NCBI RefSeq assembly: GCF_005887555.1
Contig: NZ_VCIA01000001.1
Coordinates: forward strand, 1,240,001 to 1,304,000
Length of the DNA stretch: 64,000 nucleotides
Direction of reading: 5' to 3'
Origin: Lentibacillus cibarius
Lineage (GTDB): Bacteria > Bacillota > Bacilli > Bacillales > Amphibacillaceae
Both the position numbers and the translations under genes were made by a program. Under the pieces are notes generated by a model. That model saw only the letters and a list, made by a program, of their open reading frames with translations, had not been told where the DNA came from and made no database searches. Numbering within the stretch: the stretch's first letter is position 1; each line of letters starts with the position of its first letter. Positions 39,829-48,739 of this stretch are shown in pieces.

Positions 39829-40141
39829 ACGGACATAAATGGGCTGATGGGGACAAAGTTGTTTTGGTAAAACACAAATGCATCTGCGTCAGCTGCTGTA
39901 GTTGTATTGTTTGGTTTCATCTGGTTTGGTTTTGTTTTGTATTGTTTAACTAATGGGTCTGTATGGTGGGCCGTAGTGTGGTTCACAAGGTGGCCGGCTG
40001 GTGATTCGCTAAGTGGGTCACATGCTGGTTCATGTTGTGGTTCATTTCCTGGTCCGCTAAATAATCTGTTTCACGGCTTGCTTCAAGTGACGTGGAGGTT
40101 CTATCCTTCGGATGGGGCGTGGTGTCGATGGCACAATCATT
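39829..40141 (+). repeat. C leader repeat 3 with upstream module
   Basis: 39829-39855 (GACATAAATGGGCTGATGGGG) recurs at 31018-31045. From 39936 (TTTGTATTGTTTAACTAATG) the sequence aligns with C1 and C2 and ends ...GGCACAATCATT at the first A unit, 40142. Slightly longer than the others because of an internal duplication of GGTTCA/GGGTCA stretches. Confidence 0.75.
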
Positions 40142-40183
40142 GCTCGAGTGGAGCGTGTTCTCGCTCGAGTGGGCTGGTTCCGC
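40142..40183 (+). repeat. A array 4: two 21-bp units
   Basis: Unit starts at 40142 and 40163. The third position (40184) has lost the core, and the B array follows. Confidence 0.85.
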
Positions 40184-40191
40184 GGATTGCA

Positions 40192-40430
40192 GCCCATGTT
40201 GTTTGGTTGCTGGTCATGATGAATGAACAGTTGTCCGACCCATTAGCATGACTTCGCGCTCATATTTCAGTGCTGCAGTCCATATCGGAAAATTCCCGCC
40301 CATTCTTCCGTGTTCCAGCCCATACCGAAGAACTCGCGCTCATTTTGATTGTGCTCCGGCCCATTCCACATACACACGCGCCCATATCACGTCAGCACCC
40401 GGTCATGCCCAAGGACCTCGCACCCATGAT
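40192..40430 (+). repeat. B array: phased RCYCAT-like cores every 20-21 bp
   Basis: The CAT of the core begins at 40241, 40261, 40281, 40301, 40321, 40341 (20-bp steps) and then 40362, 40383, 40404, 40425 (21-bp steps), with two earlier copies at 40195 and 40215. The core is GCCCAT, GCTCAT, GTCCAT, ACCCAT or GGTCAT. The 14-15 bases between cores share no sequence. Confidence 0.85.
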
Positions 40431-40658
40431 GACAGGCCCTTGGGTGACGTTACCGTTGCTCGAGTCAGCCGCTCGACCGTTTCAGTCGTTATTCCGACCG
40501 GGGGGGACAGTGATCACGTCCCTCTGTCTCCCGTCCCGTTGTCTCCCCGCTTGGGTTCAGGGTAAAGTACAATCAGGCCAATATCGTTTGCTATTTCTCT
40601 ATGACAACAAGTTTATACCCTCCCTTTCTAGGTGGCACAATTTATATAGGAAACACAT

Positions 40659-41507
40659 TCAACCCGTGACCAATGCCATAGCACCCTTAACCCCCTGCTC
40701 ATTTTCCAGCTCCGGGGCAACAATCAACTTGTCAACATCACCAATTGGCACATAATCATTTACAAATTCCCGAACCTTACTTCGAATCATACCGTACATT
40801 TTTTTCTGTTTCATAACACCGCCACCCAGAATTATCCGTTCCAGTGATAAAATCATCATATAATTAGTAACCGCCTGGGCTAAGTAATATGCTTCAAGAT
40901 CCCATATCTCATCATGACTTGGCAATAAATGACCTCGCACACCGGTCCGTTGTTCAATCGCTGTACCTGAAGCAAGGCCTTCCAAGCAATTTCCGTGGTA
41001 TGGACAAGCGCCGGCAAACTTATCATTATCTTGCTTCCGGACAAAAATATGCCCCATTTCGGGATGGCTTTTTCCTTGGTAAGTGCGTCCGTTGTGCACA
41101 AATCCAGCACCAATTCCTGTCCCAATGGTTATGTAAAGCACACTCGCCGAATCTCTCCCGGCGCCATAAAGATATTCGCCCAGACACGCAGCATTGACAT
41201 CCGTGTCCAAATAAACCGGAACCTCAAAATCGGCTTTCAATCTTCCTAATAAGTCAAAATGCTTCCATTCTATTTTGGGTGTGTTCAAAATCGTTCCGTA
41301 TGTATCTTCACGAGTGTCCAAATTAATCGGCCCAAAGCTGCCGACACCGAGCGCTTCAATCGAATAATGGTGAAAAAATTGGTTGACCGCCTGTAACGTT
41401 TTCTCAGGCTCTACTGTTGGCAGACTGATTTTATCAAAAATTTCCCCTTCACGGTCTCCGACTGCACAAACAAACTTTGTTCCGCCTGCTTCTATTCCAC
41501 CTATCAT
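40659..41507 (-). CDS. ROK-family sugar kinase (fructokinase type)
   Basis: 282 aa. N-terminal phosphate-binding GGIEAGGTKF, ITIGTGIGAGFV, and a zinc-binding motif in MGHIFVRK...CPYHGNCLEG. These match the GmuE/ScrK fructokinase branch, which phosphorylates fructose (or mannose). It lies at the 3' end of the PTS operon, as gmuE does in B. subtilis, but a hairpin after licR separates it by 135 bp. Together with manA it would handle the fructose/mannose side of glucomannan-type sugars. Confidence 0.9.
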   Translation of the reverse strand: MIGGIEAGGTKFVCAVGDREGEIFDKISLPTVEPEKTLQAVNQFFHHYSIEALGVGSFGPINLDTREDTYGTILNTPKIEWKHFDLLGRLKADFEVPVYLDTDVNAACLGEYLYGAGRDSASVLYITIGTGIGAGFVHNGRTYQGKSHPEMGHIFVRKQDNDKFAGACPYHGNCLEGLASGTAIEQRTGVRGHLLPSHDEIWDLEAYYLAQAVTNYMMILSLERIILGGGVMKQKKMYGMIRSKVREFVNDYVPIGDVDKLIVAPELENEQGVKGAMALVTG

Positions 41508-41566
41508 TAATGATCACTCTCCTCAAAATTATTAATTCAAAAGCACATAGATAATTCTATGACCCT

Positions 41567-41604
41567 AAAAAAGCTGTCAGTCTACACGTTTTAAACCGAC
41601 AGCT
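41567..41604 (-). terminator. Terminator after licR
   Basis: On the minus strand AGCTGTC facing GACAGCT then TTTTTT, 38 bp past the licR stop. Confidence 0.8.
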
Positions 41605-41641
41605 CATTCCGATGCTCCTGTGATTCGCAGGGGAACAGTGA

Positions 41642-43591
41642 TCACGTCCCCTTGTCCCGTAATAATACCTTTACGAATTCTTCATACGTGTCTGCTTTAA
41701 TCAGTTTTTGGACAAGTGCTGGACTGTCAATGATACGGCCCAGCATCTCGTACATTGACTGTAAATCTTCCGTACTGTTTCGTTTCACACTCAGTCCACA
41801 GACAAATTGGACAGGCTTTCCTCCCCATGTAATTGGCGATTTAAGAGTACAGACTGATAAAAAGGTCTCGTCTGAATGTGGTGTAATCGGGTGGGGAATG
41901 GCTACTAGATTCCCATAAGCTGTTGTAGCGAATTCTTCCCGTTCATAAATGGATGTCAAAAAGGTATCATCAATTAAACCAAGTTCTTGTAAACGCTCCG
42001 ACATAAAGCGTAATACAGATGCTTTGGAATCGAAATCTTTTCTTAAGTGCATCAGCTCAGGTCGAAAATATTCATAAATTGATTGCTCGTTCTCATTCAG
42101 GTATGACTCAATATTTTCTATATCCTGTTTGCCGAGAATAGCGTTCACTTCAAGCACCGGTGTCGATATGTTATCCGGTATTGGCACAGAACTGATAATA
42201 AAATCTATTGAACTCAGATCATACTGGTTTAGTTTATAATATTCGGTCGTTCCAACAACTTCCAATTTGCCTTCAAATTTTGACTTAATCCGGTAAAATA
42301 ACAGCTGGGAACTGCCCAGACCGGATGCGCAAACAACCAGACAGCGCTTGGGTTGTGCATTCATTTTATTCCGTTCCATAGCTGCCCCAATATGCAGGGC
42401 CAAATAACCGATTTCATTTTCATCTATTTCAGAACCGGTATGTTCTTCTATTGCTAACCCAGCTATGATGCCAGCTTCATATGCGAATGGATAATTCCGT
42501 TTGATATCGTTCAGCATTGGATTCCGTATATTCATCCCATACTTATAACGATTAATCGCAGGTTTCAAATGCAAACCTAGCGCTACCATCAACTCCTGAT
42601 CACGATTTATTTTCAAATTCATTTTATCTTCTATCTTAATGAGAATCGCATTAACCAGCTCACGTGTAGTTGGATCAATCAGATGCTCAACGTTCGTCTC
42701 GTTAAGATTTTCGTCGGCTGATACCATTTTCGTTCCCAGTAGATGAATTGCAACATACGCAACTTCTTCTTCCGGAAACGTCACCTCTAACGTCTGTTCA
42801 ACTTTTTTTAAAATACGATCAGCAACTTTGAATTCGCGTTGTTCGGTAATTTCCTTGAAATCTGTTTGATACAATGAAATTTGGTGCCCGTCCTTGATTC
42901 GCTTATAGGCGATAAGTAAATGAATCAAGAGGTTATTGATGGCAATATCTGATAATGTTATATCATTGATTTTGACCTCATCAACTATAATTTGCAGGAC
43001 AGCGTTCTTATCTTTTTTGGAAAAAGAAGAAAATAGTTCCTCTGGAAGTCTTTCCTGCAATTCCTCAGTGCGGTCAAAAACATATTCAGCCATACAAAAT
43101 CGGAGCTTGAGTTCATCTCCAACAGCCTTTAAACCATGGCCAGGTCTCGATTCCAGGTTAATATCATAATGATCAAGTACTTTTTTAACATTTTTTAAAT
43201 CATTTTGAATGGTTGATTTACTGACGAAGATCTCGTCAGCTAAATCATTCAATTTTAAATAATGGTTACTCAGTAAAAAACGTCTGATCAGATATTCTGT
43301 ACGTTCTTCAGGAATACTGGGGTATCGGCTGCCATGAGGTAATTCTTCATCAAAATAGTCTCTGAGAAATAATCTGAATTTGTGGTCGTCAATGATTTCC
43401 AACTGGTAGCCTTGTCCCATGACAGAATGTATCAGGGTCCCATATTCCAAAATAATGTTGTTAAGTTCTTTTACATCATTACGTGTCGTCCGGGTAGTGA
43501 CCTGATTGAGATTTGCCAAATATTCACCTGTCAGCGGCGCCTCTGACGTCATCAGTTCCCGCAAGATGTATTTCATTCTGGCGTTTGACAT
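41642..43591 (-). CDS. licR: PRD-containing PTS operon activator (LicR/ManR type)
   Basis: 649 aa. N-terminal DeoR/Mga-like helix-turn-helix domains (residues about 5-150), two PTS regulation domains with conserved histidines (about 170-390; HLLIAYKRI, AIHLLGTK, LGLHLKPA, LALHIGAAMER), a PTS-IIB-like domain with CASGLGSSQLL (about 400-490) and a C-terminal IIA-like domain (about 500-645; VAIPHP). It is phosphorylated by PTS proteins and activates the adjacent beta-glucoside genes when substrate is present. RBS AAGGAG before the ATG. Confidence 0.93.
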   Translation of the reverse strand: MSNARMKYILRELMTSEAPLTGEYLANLNQVTTRTTRNDVKELNNIILEYGTLIHSVMGQGYQLEIIDDHKFRLFLRDYFDEELPHGSRYPSIPEERTEYLIRRFLLSNHYLKLNDLADEIFVSKSTIQNDLKNVKKVLDHYDINLESRPGHGLKAVGDELKLRFCMAEYVFDRTEELQERLPEELFSSFSKKDKNAVLQIIVDEVKINDITLSDIAINNLLIHLLIAYKRIKDGHQISLYQTDFKEITEQREFKVADRILKKVEQTLEVTFPEEEVAYVAIHLLGTKMVSADENLNETNVEHLIDPTTRELVNAILIKIEDKMNLKINRDQELMVALGLHLKPAINRYKYGMNIRNPMLNDIKRNYPFAYEAGIIAGLAIEEHTGSEIDENEIGYLALHIGAAMERNKMNAQPKRCLVVCASGLGSSQLLFYRIKSKFEGKLEVVGTTEYYKLNQYDLSSIDFIISSVPIPDNISTPVLEVNAILGKQDIENIESYLNENEQSIYEYFRPELMHLRKDFDSKASVLRFMSERLQELGLIDDTFLTSIYEREEFATTAYGNLVAIPHPITPHSDETFLSVCTLKSPITWGGKPVQFVCGLSVKRNSTEDLQSMYEMLGRIIDSPALVQKLIKADTYEEFVKVLLRDKGT

Positions 43592-43665
43592 CCTATTTTC
43601 TCCTTATCCTTAATCCATTCCTGCCCACTAGCGTTGCAACACTAGTGTTTCCTGTCCAAAAAGCT

Positions 43666-44988
43666 TTAAGACACTACGTTTTCATTAAAGCGAGGCAAAT
43701 AATAGCGATGTGCTTCCAACATTTCATCAAGAAGATCTTTAGCAATTGAGTCAGATGGAACAAGAGGATTAATTACCATGGCAAGCAATGCTTTATGATA
43801 ATCACCCATTACTGCTGCTTCTGCACTCACCCGTTCAAATGATTTTATTTGCTGAACAAGCCCCCTAACAGCTACTGGCAAGTCACCTACAGCAATCGGC
43901 CGAGGTCCGTCTTTCGTTATAACGCAATTCACTTCAACTGCCGATTCAGCCGGGATGCTTGCAATCGCACCATTATTACGTGTGTTCACCGGTTGAATGT
44001 CTTGTTTATCATTATAAATCGAATTAATCAAACTACAGGCCGCATCACTATAGTAAGCGCCACCGCGTTCTTCCAGCTGCTTGGGCTTCTCCGAAAGCTC
44101 AGTATTCTTATACAATTCAAACAATTCATTTTCAAGTTGCTGCACAACTTCGGCTCGTGACCCTTTTTCAGCATAGTCTTTCTGTTCCTCTTCCAGCATT
44201 TTGCTTGTTTGGTAATAATAGCGATGATAAGGACATGGTAAAGCACCCAATGCTTTAATAAAGTCTTTTTCCCAACCTAAATTGACAATATTCTTCATCG
44301 TCATTCCTTCACCGCTCACCAGTTTATTCAACACATCGTCAGTAATGTTTTTGCCGTCCAGGTATACATTCAATCCGTACACCATATGATTTAATCCAGC
44401 AAAGTCAATGTGTACCCGCTCCACATCAACACCGAGCATTTCACTGATGCCCATCCGCATGCCGATCGGAACATTGCACAAACCGATTGTTTTTGAGATA
44501 TTGCTGTAACGCAAAACGGCTTCAGTTACCATACCAGCCGGGTTCGAGAAGTTAATAAGCCATGCATCTGGGCATAACGTTTCTATATCACGGCAAATAT
44601 CCAAAATAACCGGAATCGTCCGCAAACCTTTAAAAAGACCACCTGGCCCATTAGTTTCCTGTCCAATAACGCCATATTTCAACGGAATCGTTTCATCTTT
44701 AGCACGTGCCCCCAGTTGACCGACCCGGATTTGGGTTGTTACAAAGTCAGCCCCAGGCAGTGCTTCTCGCCGATCTAATGACAGCTTAATATCAATCGGA
44801 ACGCCTGCCTTTTCAACCATGCGTTTTGCTAGTGCACCAACGTTTTTTAGCTTTTCGTTACCTTCCGGGACATCAACAAGCCACAACTCCTTGACAGGCA
44901 GTTCATCGTACCGTTTGATAAACCCCTCGATAAGCTCAGGCGTGTAACTGGAGCCACCGCCTATTGTGACAATCTTAAGACCGTCCAT
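43666..44988 (-). CDS. licH: 6-phospho-beta-glucosidase, GH4
   Basis: 440-aa NAD+- and metal-dependent glycosidase. N-terminal Rossmann motif IVTIGGGSSYTPELIEGF, GQETNGPGGLFKGLRTIP, NFSNPAGMVTEA, the catalytic/metal CNVPIG segment and FAGLNHMVYGL. It hydrolyses 6-phospho-cellobiose-type sugars delivered by the PTS. The gap to the GH1 gene upstream is 20 bp. Confidence 0.95.
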   Translation of the reverse strand: MDGLKIVTIGGGSSYTPELIEGFIKRYDELPVKELWLVDVPEGNEKLKNVGALAKRMVEKAGVPIDIKLSLDRREALPGADFVTTQIRVGQLGARAKDETIPLKYGVIGQETNGPGGLFKGLRTIPVILDICRDIETLCPDAWLINFSNPAGMVTEAVLRYSNISKTIGLCNVPIGMRMGISEMLGVDVERVHIDFAGLNHMVYGLNVYLDGKNITDDVLNKLVSGEGMTMKNIVNLGWEKDFIKALGALPCPYHRYYYQTSKMLEEEQKDYAEKGSRAEVVQQLENELFELYKNTELSEKPKQLEERGGAYYSDAACSLINSIYNDKQDIQPVNTRNNGAIASIPAESAVEVNCVITKDGPRPIAVGDLPVAVRGLVQQIKSFERVSAEAAVMGDYHKALLAMVINPLVPSDSIAKDLLDEMLEAHRYYLPRFNENVVS

Positions 44989-45008
44989 CTTTTTGTCCCC
45001 CTTTCTAA

Positions 45009-46397
45009 TTAAAACCCATTATTTTCGGCAACAGACTTCATCCAATGAGCACTTTTCTTTGCTGTTCGCTCTTTCGTTTCCAAATCAACTGAGAAAAATC
45101 CGTATCGGTTCTTATATGCGTTCATCCATGACCAGTTATCCATGAAAGACCACAGGTGGTATCCTTTTGCGTTTGCCCCCTCTTCAATTGCTTGATGGAG
45201 CCATTTTAAATGTTCCCGGATAAAATCAATCCGATAGTCATCCTGAATTTCGCCATTTTCAATAAACCGCTCCTCGTTTTGCACACCCATACCATTTTCA
45301 GATATAAATGATGGAATATTGCCGTAGTTTACTTTTAAGTTCATCATAATGTCATAGACGCCTTTTTCATAGATTTCCCAGCCGCGATACGGGTTCATTC
45401 TCCGTCCGGGCATCTCATACATGTCGAAAAACCAGTCCGGCATAAACGGACTATACGGATTGGGCATACTTTCTTTTGCTTTAACTCGGCGTGGCTGATA
45501 GTAGTTAACACCAAGAATGTCCGCTGTATTGGATTTCAATAAGTCTGAGTCACCTTTTTTGGTTTGTGGCAGATGTCCATATTCCTCCAAAAGATTGATC
45601 AGCTCCTGCGGATATTCACCCAAAACAGCCGGATCCAAAAAGCTTCGGTTAAAAAATAAATCCGCAATTTTTGAGGCCTTCAAATCAGCTGGATTCTGGC
45701 TTCTCGGGTATGACGGTGTCAAATTCAGGATGATACCAATCTGACCATCTTTTATGTCGTGCTTTCTGAATGCTTCAACTGCTTTAGCATGCCCGATCAT
45801 CGTGTTATAGGCAACCTGGAAGGCGCGCTTGGCATCAACAATATTCGGATAATGAAAGTCATACAAATAGCCACCTTCGACTGGTACGATAGGTTCGTTA
45901 AATGTGAACCATTTTGATACGCGGTCACCGAATAGTCGGAAGCATTCATCCGCATATTGCTCAAAGGCATCTACCACATCTCTGTTTTCCCATCCACCTT
46001 CTTCTTGCAATTCCAATGGCATATCGAAATGAAACAAATTAACGAAAGGTTCAATACCGTTGGCGAGAAGTTCATCAATCACATTGTTATAAAATGTCAC
46101 AGCTTCCTCGTTAGTTTCACCGCGTCCACCCGGAATCAGTCTTGCCCATGAGATTGAGAAACGGAATGTATTATGACCAATTTCTTTCATTCTTTGAATA
46201 TCTTCTTTATAGCGATGATAGAAATCAGACGTCGTTTCCGGTCCCACATTATCAAAGAAACGATTAGGTTCCGTTTCATACCAATGGTCCCAAATGTTCT
46301 TACCCTTACCTCCTTCTGATGCAGCCCCTTCGATTTGTGTAGCTGAAGTCGCGCTTCCCCACCAAAAGTCCTTAGGAAATTGATATGATAGTGTCAT
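45009..46397 (-). CDS. 6-phospho-beta-glucosidase, GH1
   Basis: 462-aa retaining glycosidase. N-terminal signature FPKDFWWGSATSATQIEGAA; acid/base E168 in TFNEP and nucleophile E367 in ISENGMG. Residues near the C-terminus (SVDLETKERTAKKSAHWM) fit the phospho-sugar-binding subgroup (BglA/BglH/GmuD). It shares the operon with the GH4 enzyme, giving two routes for phosphorylated beta-disaccharides. 15-bp gap to licA. Confidence 0.95.
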   Translation of the reverse strand: MTLSYQFPKDFWWGSATSATQIEGAASEGGKGKNIWDHWYETEPNRFFDNVGPETTSDFYHRYKEDIQRMKEIGHNTFRFSISWARLIPGGRGETNEEAVTFYNNVIDELLANGIEPFVNLFHFDMPLELQEEGGWENRDVVDAFEQYADECFRLFGDRVSKWFTFNEPIVPVEGGYLYDFHYPNIVDAKRAFQVAYNTMIGHAKAVEAFRKHDIKDGQIGIILNLTPSYPRSQNPADLKASKIADLFFNRSFLDPAVLGEYPQELINLLEEYGHLPQTKKGDSDLLKSNTADILGVNYYQPRRVKAKESMPNPYSPFMPDWFFDMYEMPGRRMNPYRGWEIYEKGVYDIMMNLKVNYGNIPSFISENGMGVQNEERFIENGEIQDDYRIDFIREHLKWLHQAIEEGANAKGYHLWSFMDNWSWMNAYKNRYGFFSVDLETKERTAKKSAHWMKSVAENNGF

Positions 46398-46412
46398 TAG
46401 AATACCACCTTT

Positions 46413-46724
46413 CTATTTATTTCGGTAAATTTCTACGAGTTCAACTGCGAGATCCCGAACTGTCATGGAAGTCATGAGATGGTCCTGGGAATGCACCAGC
46501 ATGAGGTTTAGTGGCGACTCCTCACCATTAGCCTCACCCTGGAGCAATTTCGTTTGGTAATCGTGCGCTTTATTAAGCTCCTCACCGGCCGCTTCTATCA
46601 GATCATCCGATTTTGCAAAGTTCCCCTCCTTTGCTTCCTGTATGGCTTCCATTGCATTGGACTTGCCATTGCCAGCATAAAGAATAATTTGAAAAGCAAT
46701 TTCGGTAATATTATTTGCTGTCAC
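46413..46724 (-). CDS. licA: PTS lactose/cellobiose-type enzyme IIA
   Basis: 103-aa helical protein. H78 in LNLMLVHSQDHLM is the phosphorylation site. GTG start, seven bases after AGAGGTG. It passes phosphate from HPr to LicB. An unusual 73-bp gap separates it from licC, but no terminator is seen there. Confidence 0.93.
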   Translation of the reverse strand: MTANNITEIAFQIILYAGNGKSNAMEAIQEAKEGNFAKSDDLIEAAGEELNKAHDYQTKLLQGEANGEESPLNLMLVHSQDHLMTSMTVRDLAVELVEIYRNK

Positions 46725-46797
46725 GTGTCTTCACCTCTAAAGAAAGATAATTTCCTGTAAACTTATATACGGGTTATTGATTTGCTGCGGAATCGGG

Positions 46798-48090
46798 TTA
46801 TTCATTTCCTTCCTTTTTCTCTGATTCGTAGTAACTTTTATCAAGGATTTTCAGGAACGGCCACCATATTAAGAAAACGACTGCCATATTAAAGAACTGC
46901 AGAACTGCCCCTTGCCAAGCATTTCCTGTTGCCATAAAACCACTGATTCCGATTGGCGTTGTCCACGGAACGATGATACCGGCCGGTTTTGGCACCAGTC
47001 CTGTTGCCATTGCAAAATACGTGGTAAGTGTAATAACTACCGGCGCTAAGAGCCAAGGAATAAGTGCCAACGGATTCATGATGATAGGCAGTCCAAAAAT
47101 AATTGGTTCGTTAACGTTAAAGATACCTGGGGGACCACCCAATTTGCCAAGTTCTTTCAGCTGCCGGCTTCGTCCAATCAGGAATATACCGATTACAACT
47201 GCAAGTGTCATACCCGAGCCGCCCATACCGACTAGGAATGTATCAATAAACTGTTTTGTCACAATATTCGGCAGCTCTGTTCCAGCCTGAAAGGCTTGAA
47301 GGTTCTCATCATTAAGCGCATACCAGATTGGGTCAAACACCGAATTGATTAAAATTTGTCCATGTAGACCAAAGAACCAAAACAGTTGAATCAAAAGCAC
47401 AGCAATAATAGTAGCCGGCAATCCGCTTCCCAAAGCAGTCAACGGTTCTTGGATAACGGTATAAATAAGGTTTTGAACGGTCTCAAATGGTGTATAACTG
47501 AATATAATCCGTATAACTAAAAATGCACTTAACGTTAGTGTGATCGGAATTAATGCACTAAATGAGCGGGATACGGCGTCCGGTACACCTGCAGGCATTT
47601 TAATGGTCAAATTCTTTTGGACAAAGAACCGGTATAATTCTGCAGCAAGGAACGCCGTGAATATACCTACAAACATCCCCTCCGCGCCGAGTACAGCCGT
47701 TGGGATAACCCCTGACACGTCTTCAACCGTCTGCGGTGTCAGAATAAGAAATGACGCAAATGCTGCCACACCGCCAAAGATTCCTTCAATCCCATATGAC
47801 TCTGTTAGTTTCGTACCAATACCAATAATAACAAATGTACCCATGATACTAAGTGTTGCAGCCGATGCTGGCCCCAGTGCGTCCTGATAGGTAGCATAAG
47901 CCTCTTCGCCTATCAACATATCCAAAAATGGTAAATTAGCCAGCACGACAAAAATTGATCCAAAAATAATTAGTGGCAATGCAATCATAAAACCATCGCG
48001 CAAGGCTGTTAAATGACGGTTATTGTTCAACTTTTCCGCAATCGGCATCAAAAAGTTCTCAAGCATATCCATGAGTTTGTTGCTGTTCAT
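46798..48090 (-). CDS. licC: PTS cellobiose-type enzyme IIC
   Basis: 430-aa membrane permease with about 10 helices. N-terminal HLTALRDGFMIALPLIIFGS, the FFGLHGQILINSVFDPIWYA segment and the catalytic NVNEPIIFGLPIIMNP loop are typical of the lactose/cellobiose IIC family. It transports and, with LicB, phosphorylates beta-linked disaccharides. Confidence 0.95.
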   Translation of the reverse strand: MNSNKLMDMLENFLMPIAEKLNNNRHLTALRDGFMIALPLIIFGSIFVVLANLPFLDMLIGEEAYATYQDALGPASAATLSIMGTFVIIGIGTKLTESYGIEGIFGGVAAFASFLILTPQTVEDVSGVIPTAVLGAEGMFVGIFTAFLAAELYRFFVQKNLTIKMPAGVPDAVSRSFSALIPITLTLSAFLVIRIIFSYTPFETVQNLIYTVIQEPLTALGSGLPATIIAVLLIQLFWFFGLHGQILINSVFDPIWYALNDENLQAFQAGTELPNIVTKQFIDTFLVGMGGSGMTLAVVIGIFLIGRSRQLKELGKLGGPPGIFNVNEPIIFGLPIIMNPLALIPWLLAPVVITLTTYFAMATGLVPKPAGIIVPWTTPIGISGFMATGNAWQGAVLQFFNMAVVFLIWWPFLKILDKSYYESEKKEGNE

Positions 48091-48116
48091 TGTAATTCTC
48101 CCCCTTTACAAATCAA

Positions 48117-48425
48117 TTAGCCATCAATCAACTTAAGTGCATGATCAAGAACAGCTTTGCCATCTACACGACCGTATGCAACAGGGTCGATAACATCGAG
48201 CGGTGTACCTTTTTCTTCAGCAGTCTTTGAATATTTTTTCTTCATAAACCGCATTTGGGGGCCAATCAACAGAACATCAGCATTTCCCAGTTCCTTAACA
48301 GCTTTGTCCTGAGCGACCGCCCATATTTTAACGTCGATTCCCCTGTTTTCCGCTTCTTCCTCCATTTTTTTAACTAATAAACTCGTAGACATTCCAGATG
48401 CGCATGCCAATAAAATTTGTTTCAT
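48117..48425 (-). CDS. licB: PTS cellobiose-type enzyme IIB
   Basis: 102 aa. The phosphocysteine is C8 in LLACASGMSTSLLVKKM. First gene of the operon; the RBS CGAGGAGGAATT and the promoter/cre region lie just upstream. Confidence 0.95.
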   Translation of the reverse strand: MKQILLACASGMSTSLLVKKMEEEAENRGIDVKIWAVAQDKAVKELGNADVLLIGPQMRFMKKKYSKTAEEKGTPLDVIDPVAYGRVDGKAVLDHALKLIDG

Positions 48426-48460
48426 CGTTTAATTCCTCCTCGTTTATCTTGAATAACTAC

Positions 48461-48489
48461 ATTATAAAATAAAAACGCTTACATTTGGA
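48461..48489 (-). promoter_or_regulatory. licB promoter with overlapping cre site
   Basis: -10 TATAAT (48466-48461) with a weak -35 region at 48489-48484. Between them lies TGTAAGCGTTTTTA (48484-48471), one or two bases from the CcpA consensus TGWAANCGNTNWCA, placed to block RNA polymerase. This implies carbon catabolite repression on top of LicR activation. Confidence 0.75.
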
Positions 48490-48595
48490 TGCATTGTTTT
48501 TCCGTTATATGCAGGAAAGTCTTGCTAGGCAAAACGTTTTAATCGACTTCTAAATCTTTAAATAAACACTGGGACAAACCTCAGTAATTAGAAAT

Positions 48596-48631
48596 AGCGT
48601 GGTACTTACCGATTAGGTTAAGTACCACGCT
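48596..48631. terminator. Hairpin upstream of licB
   Basis: AGCGTGGTACTTA facing TAAGTACCACGCT: a perfect 13-bp stem with a 10-base loop. The U-tract is weak on both strands, so it could be a regulatory site instead. Confidence 0.5.
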
Positions 48632-48683
48632 TTACACATGAGCATTTAAAGTTTATGAACTTTTTAATAATAGATTAAAGAAA

Positions 48684-48708
48684 GAAGGCAAGTTTTAAAA
48701 CTGCCTTC
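48684..48708 (-). terminator. Terminator of manA
   Basis: On the minus strand GAAGGCAGTTTTAAAACTTGCCTTC then TTTCTTT, 32 bp past the manA stop. Confidence 0.7.
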
Positions 48709-48739
48709 CTGAAATTGTACTCATTTGTGAAAAGTCTGC

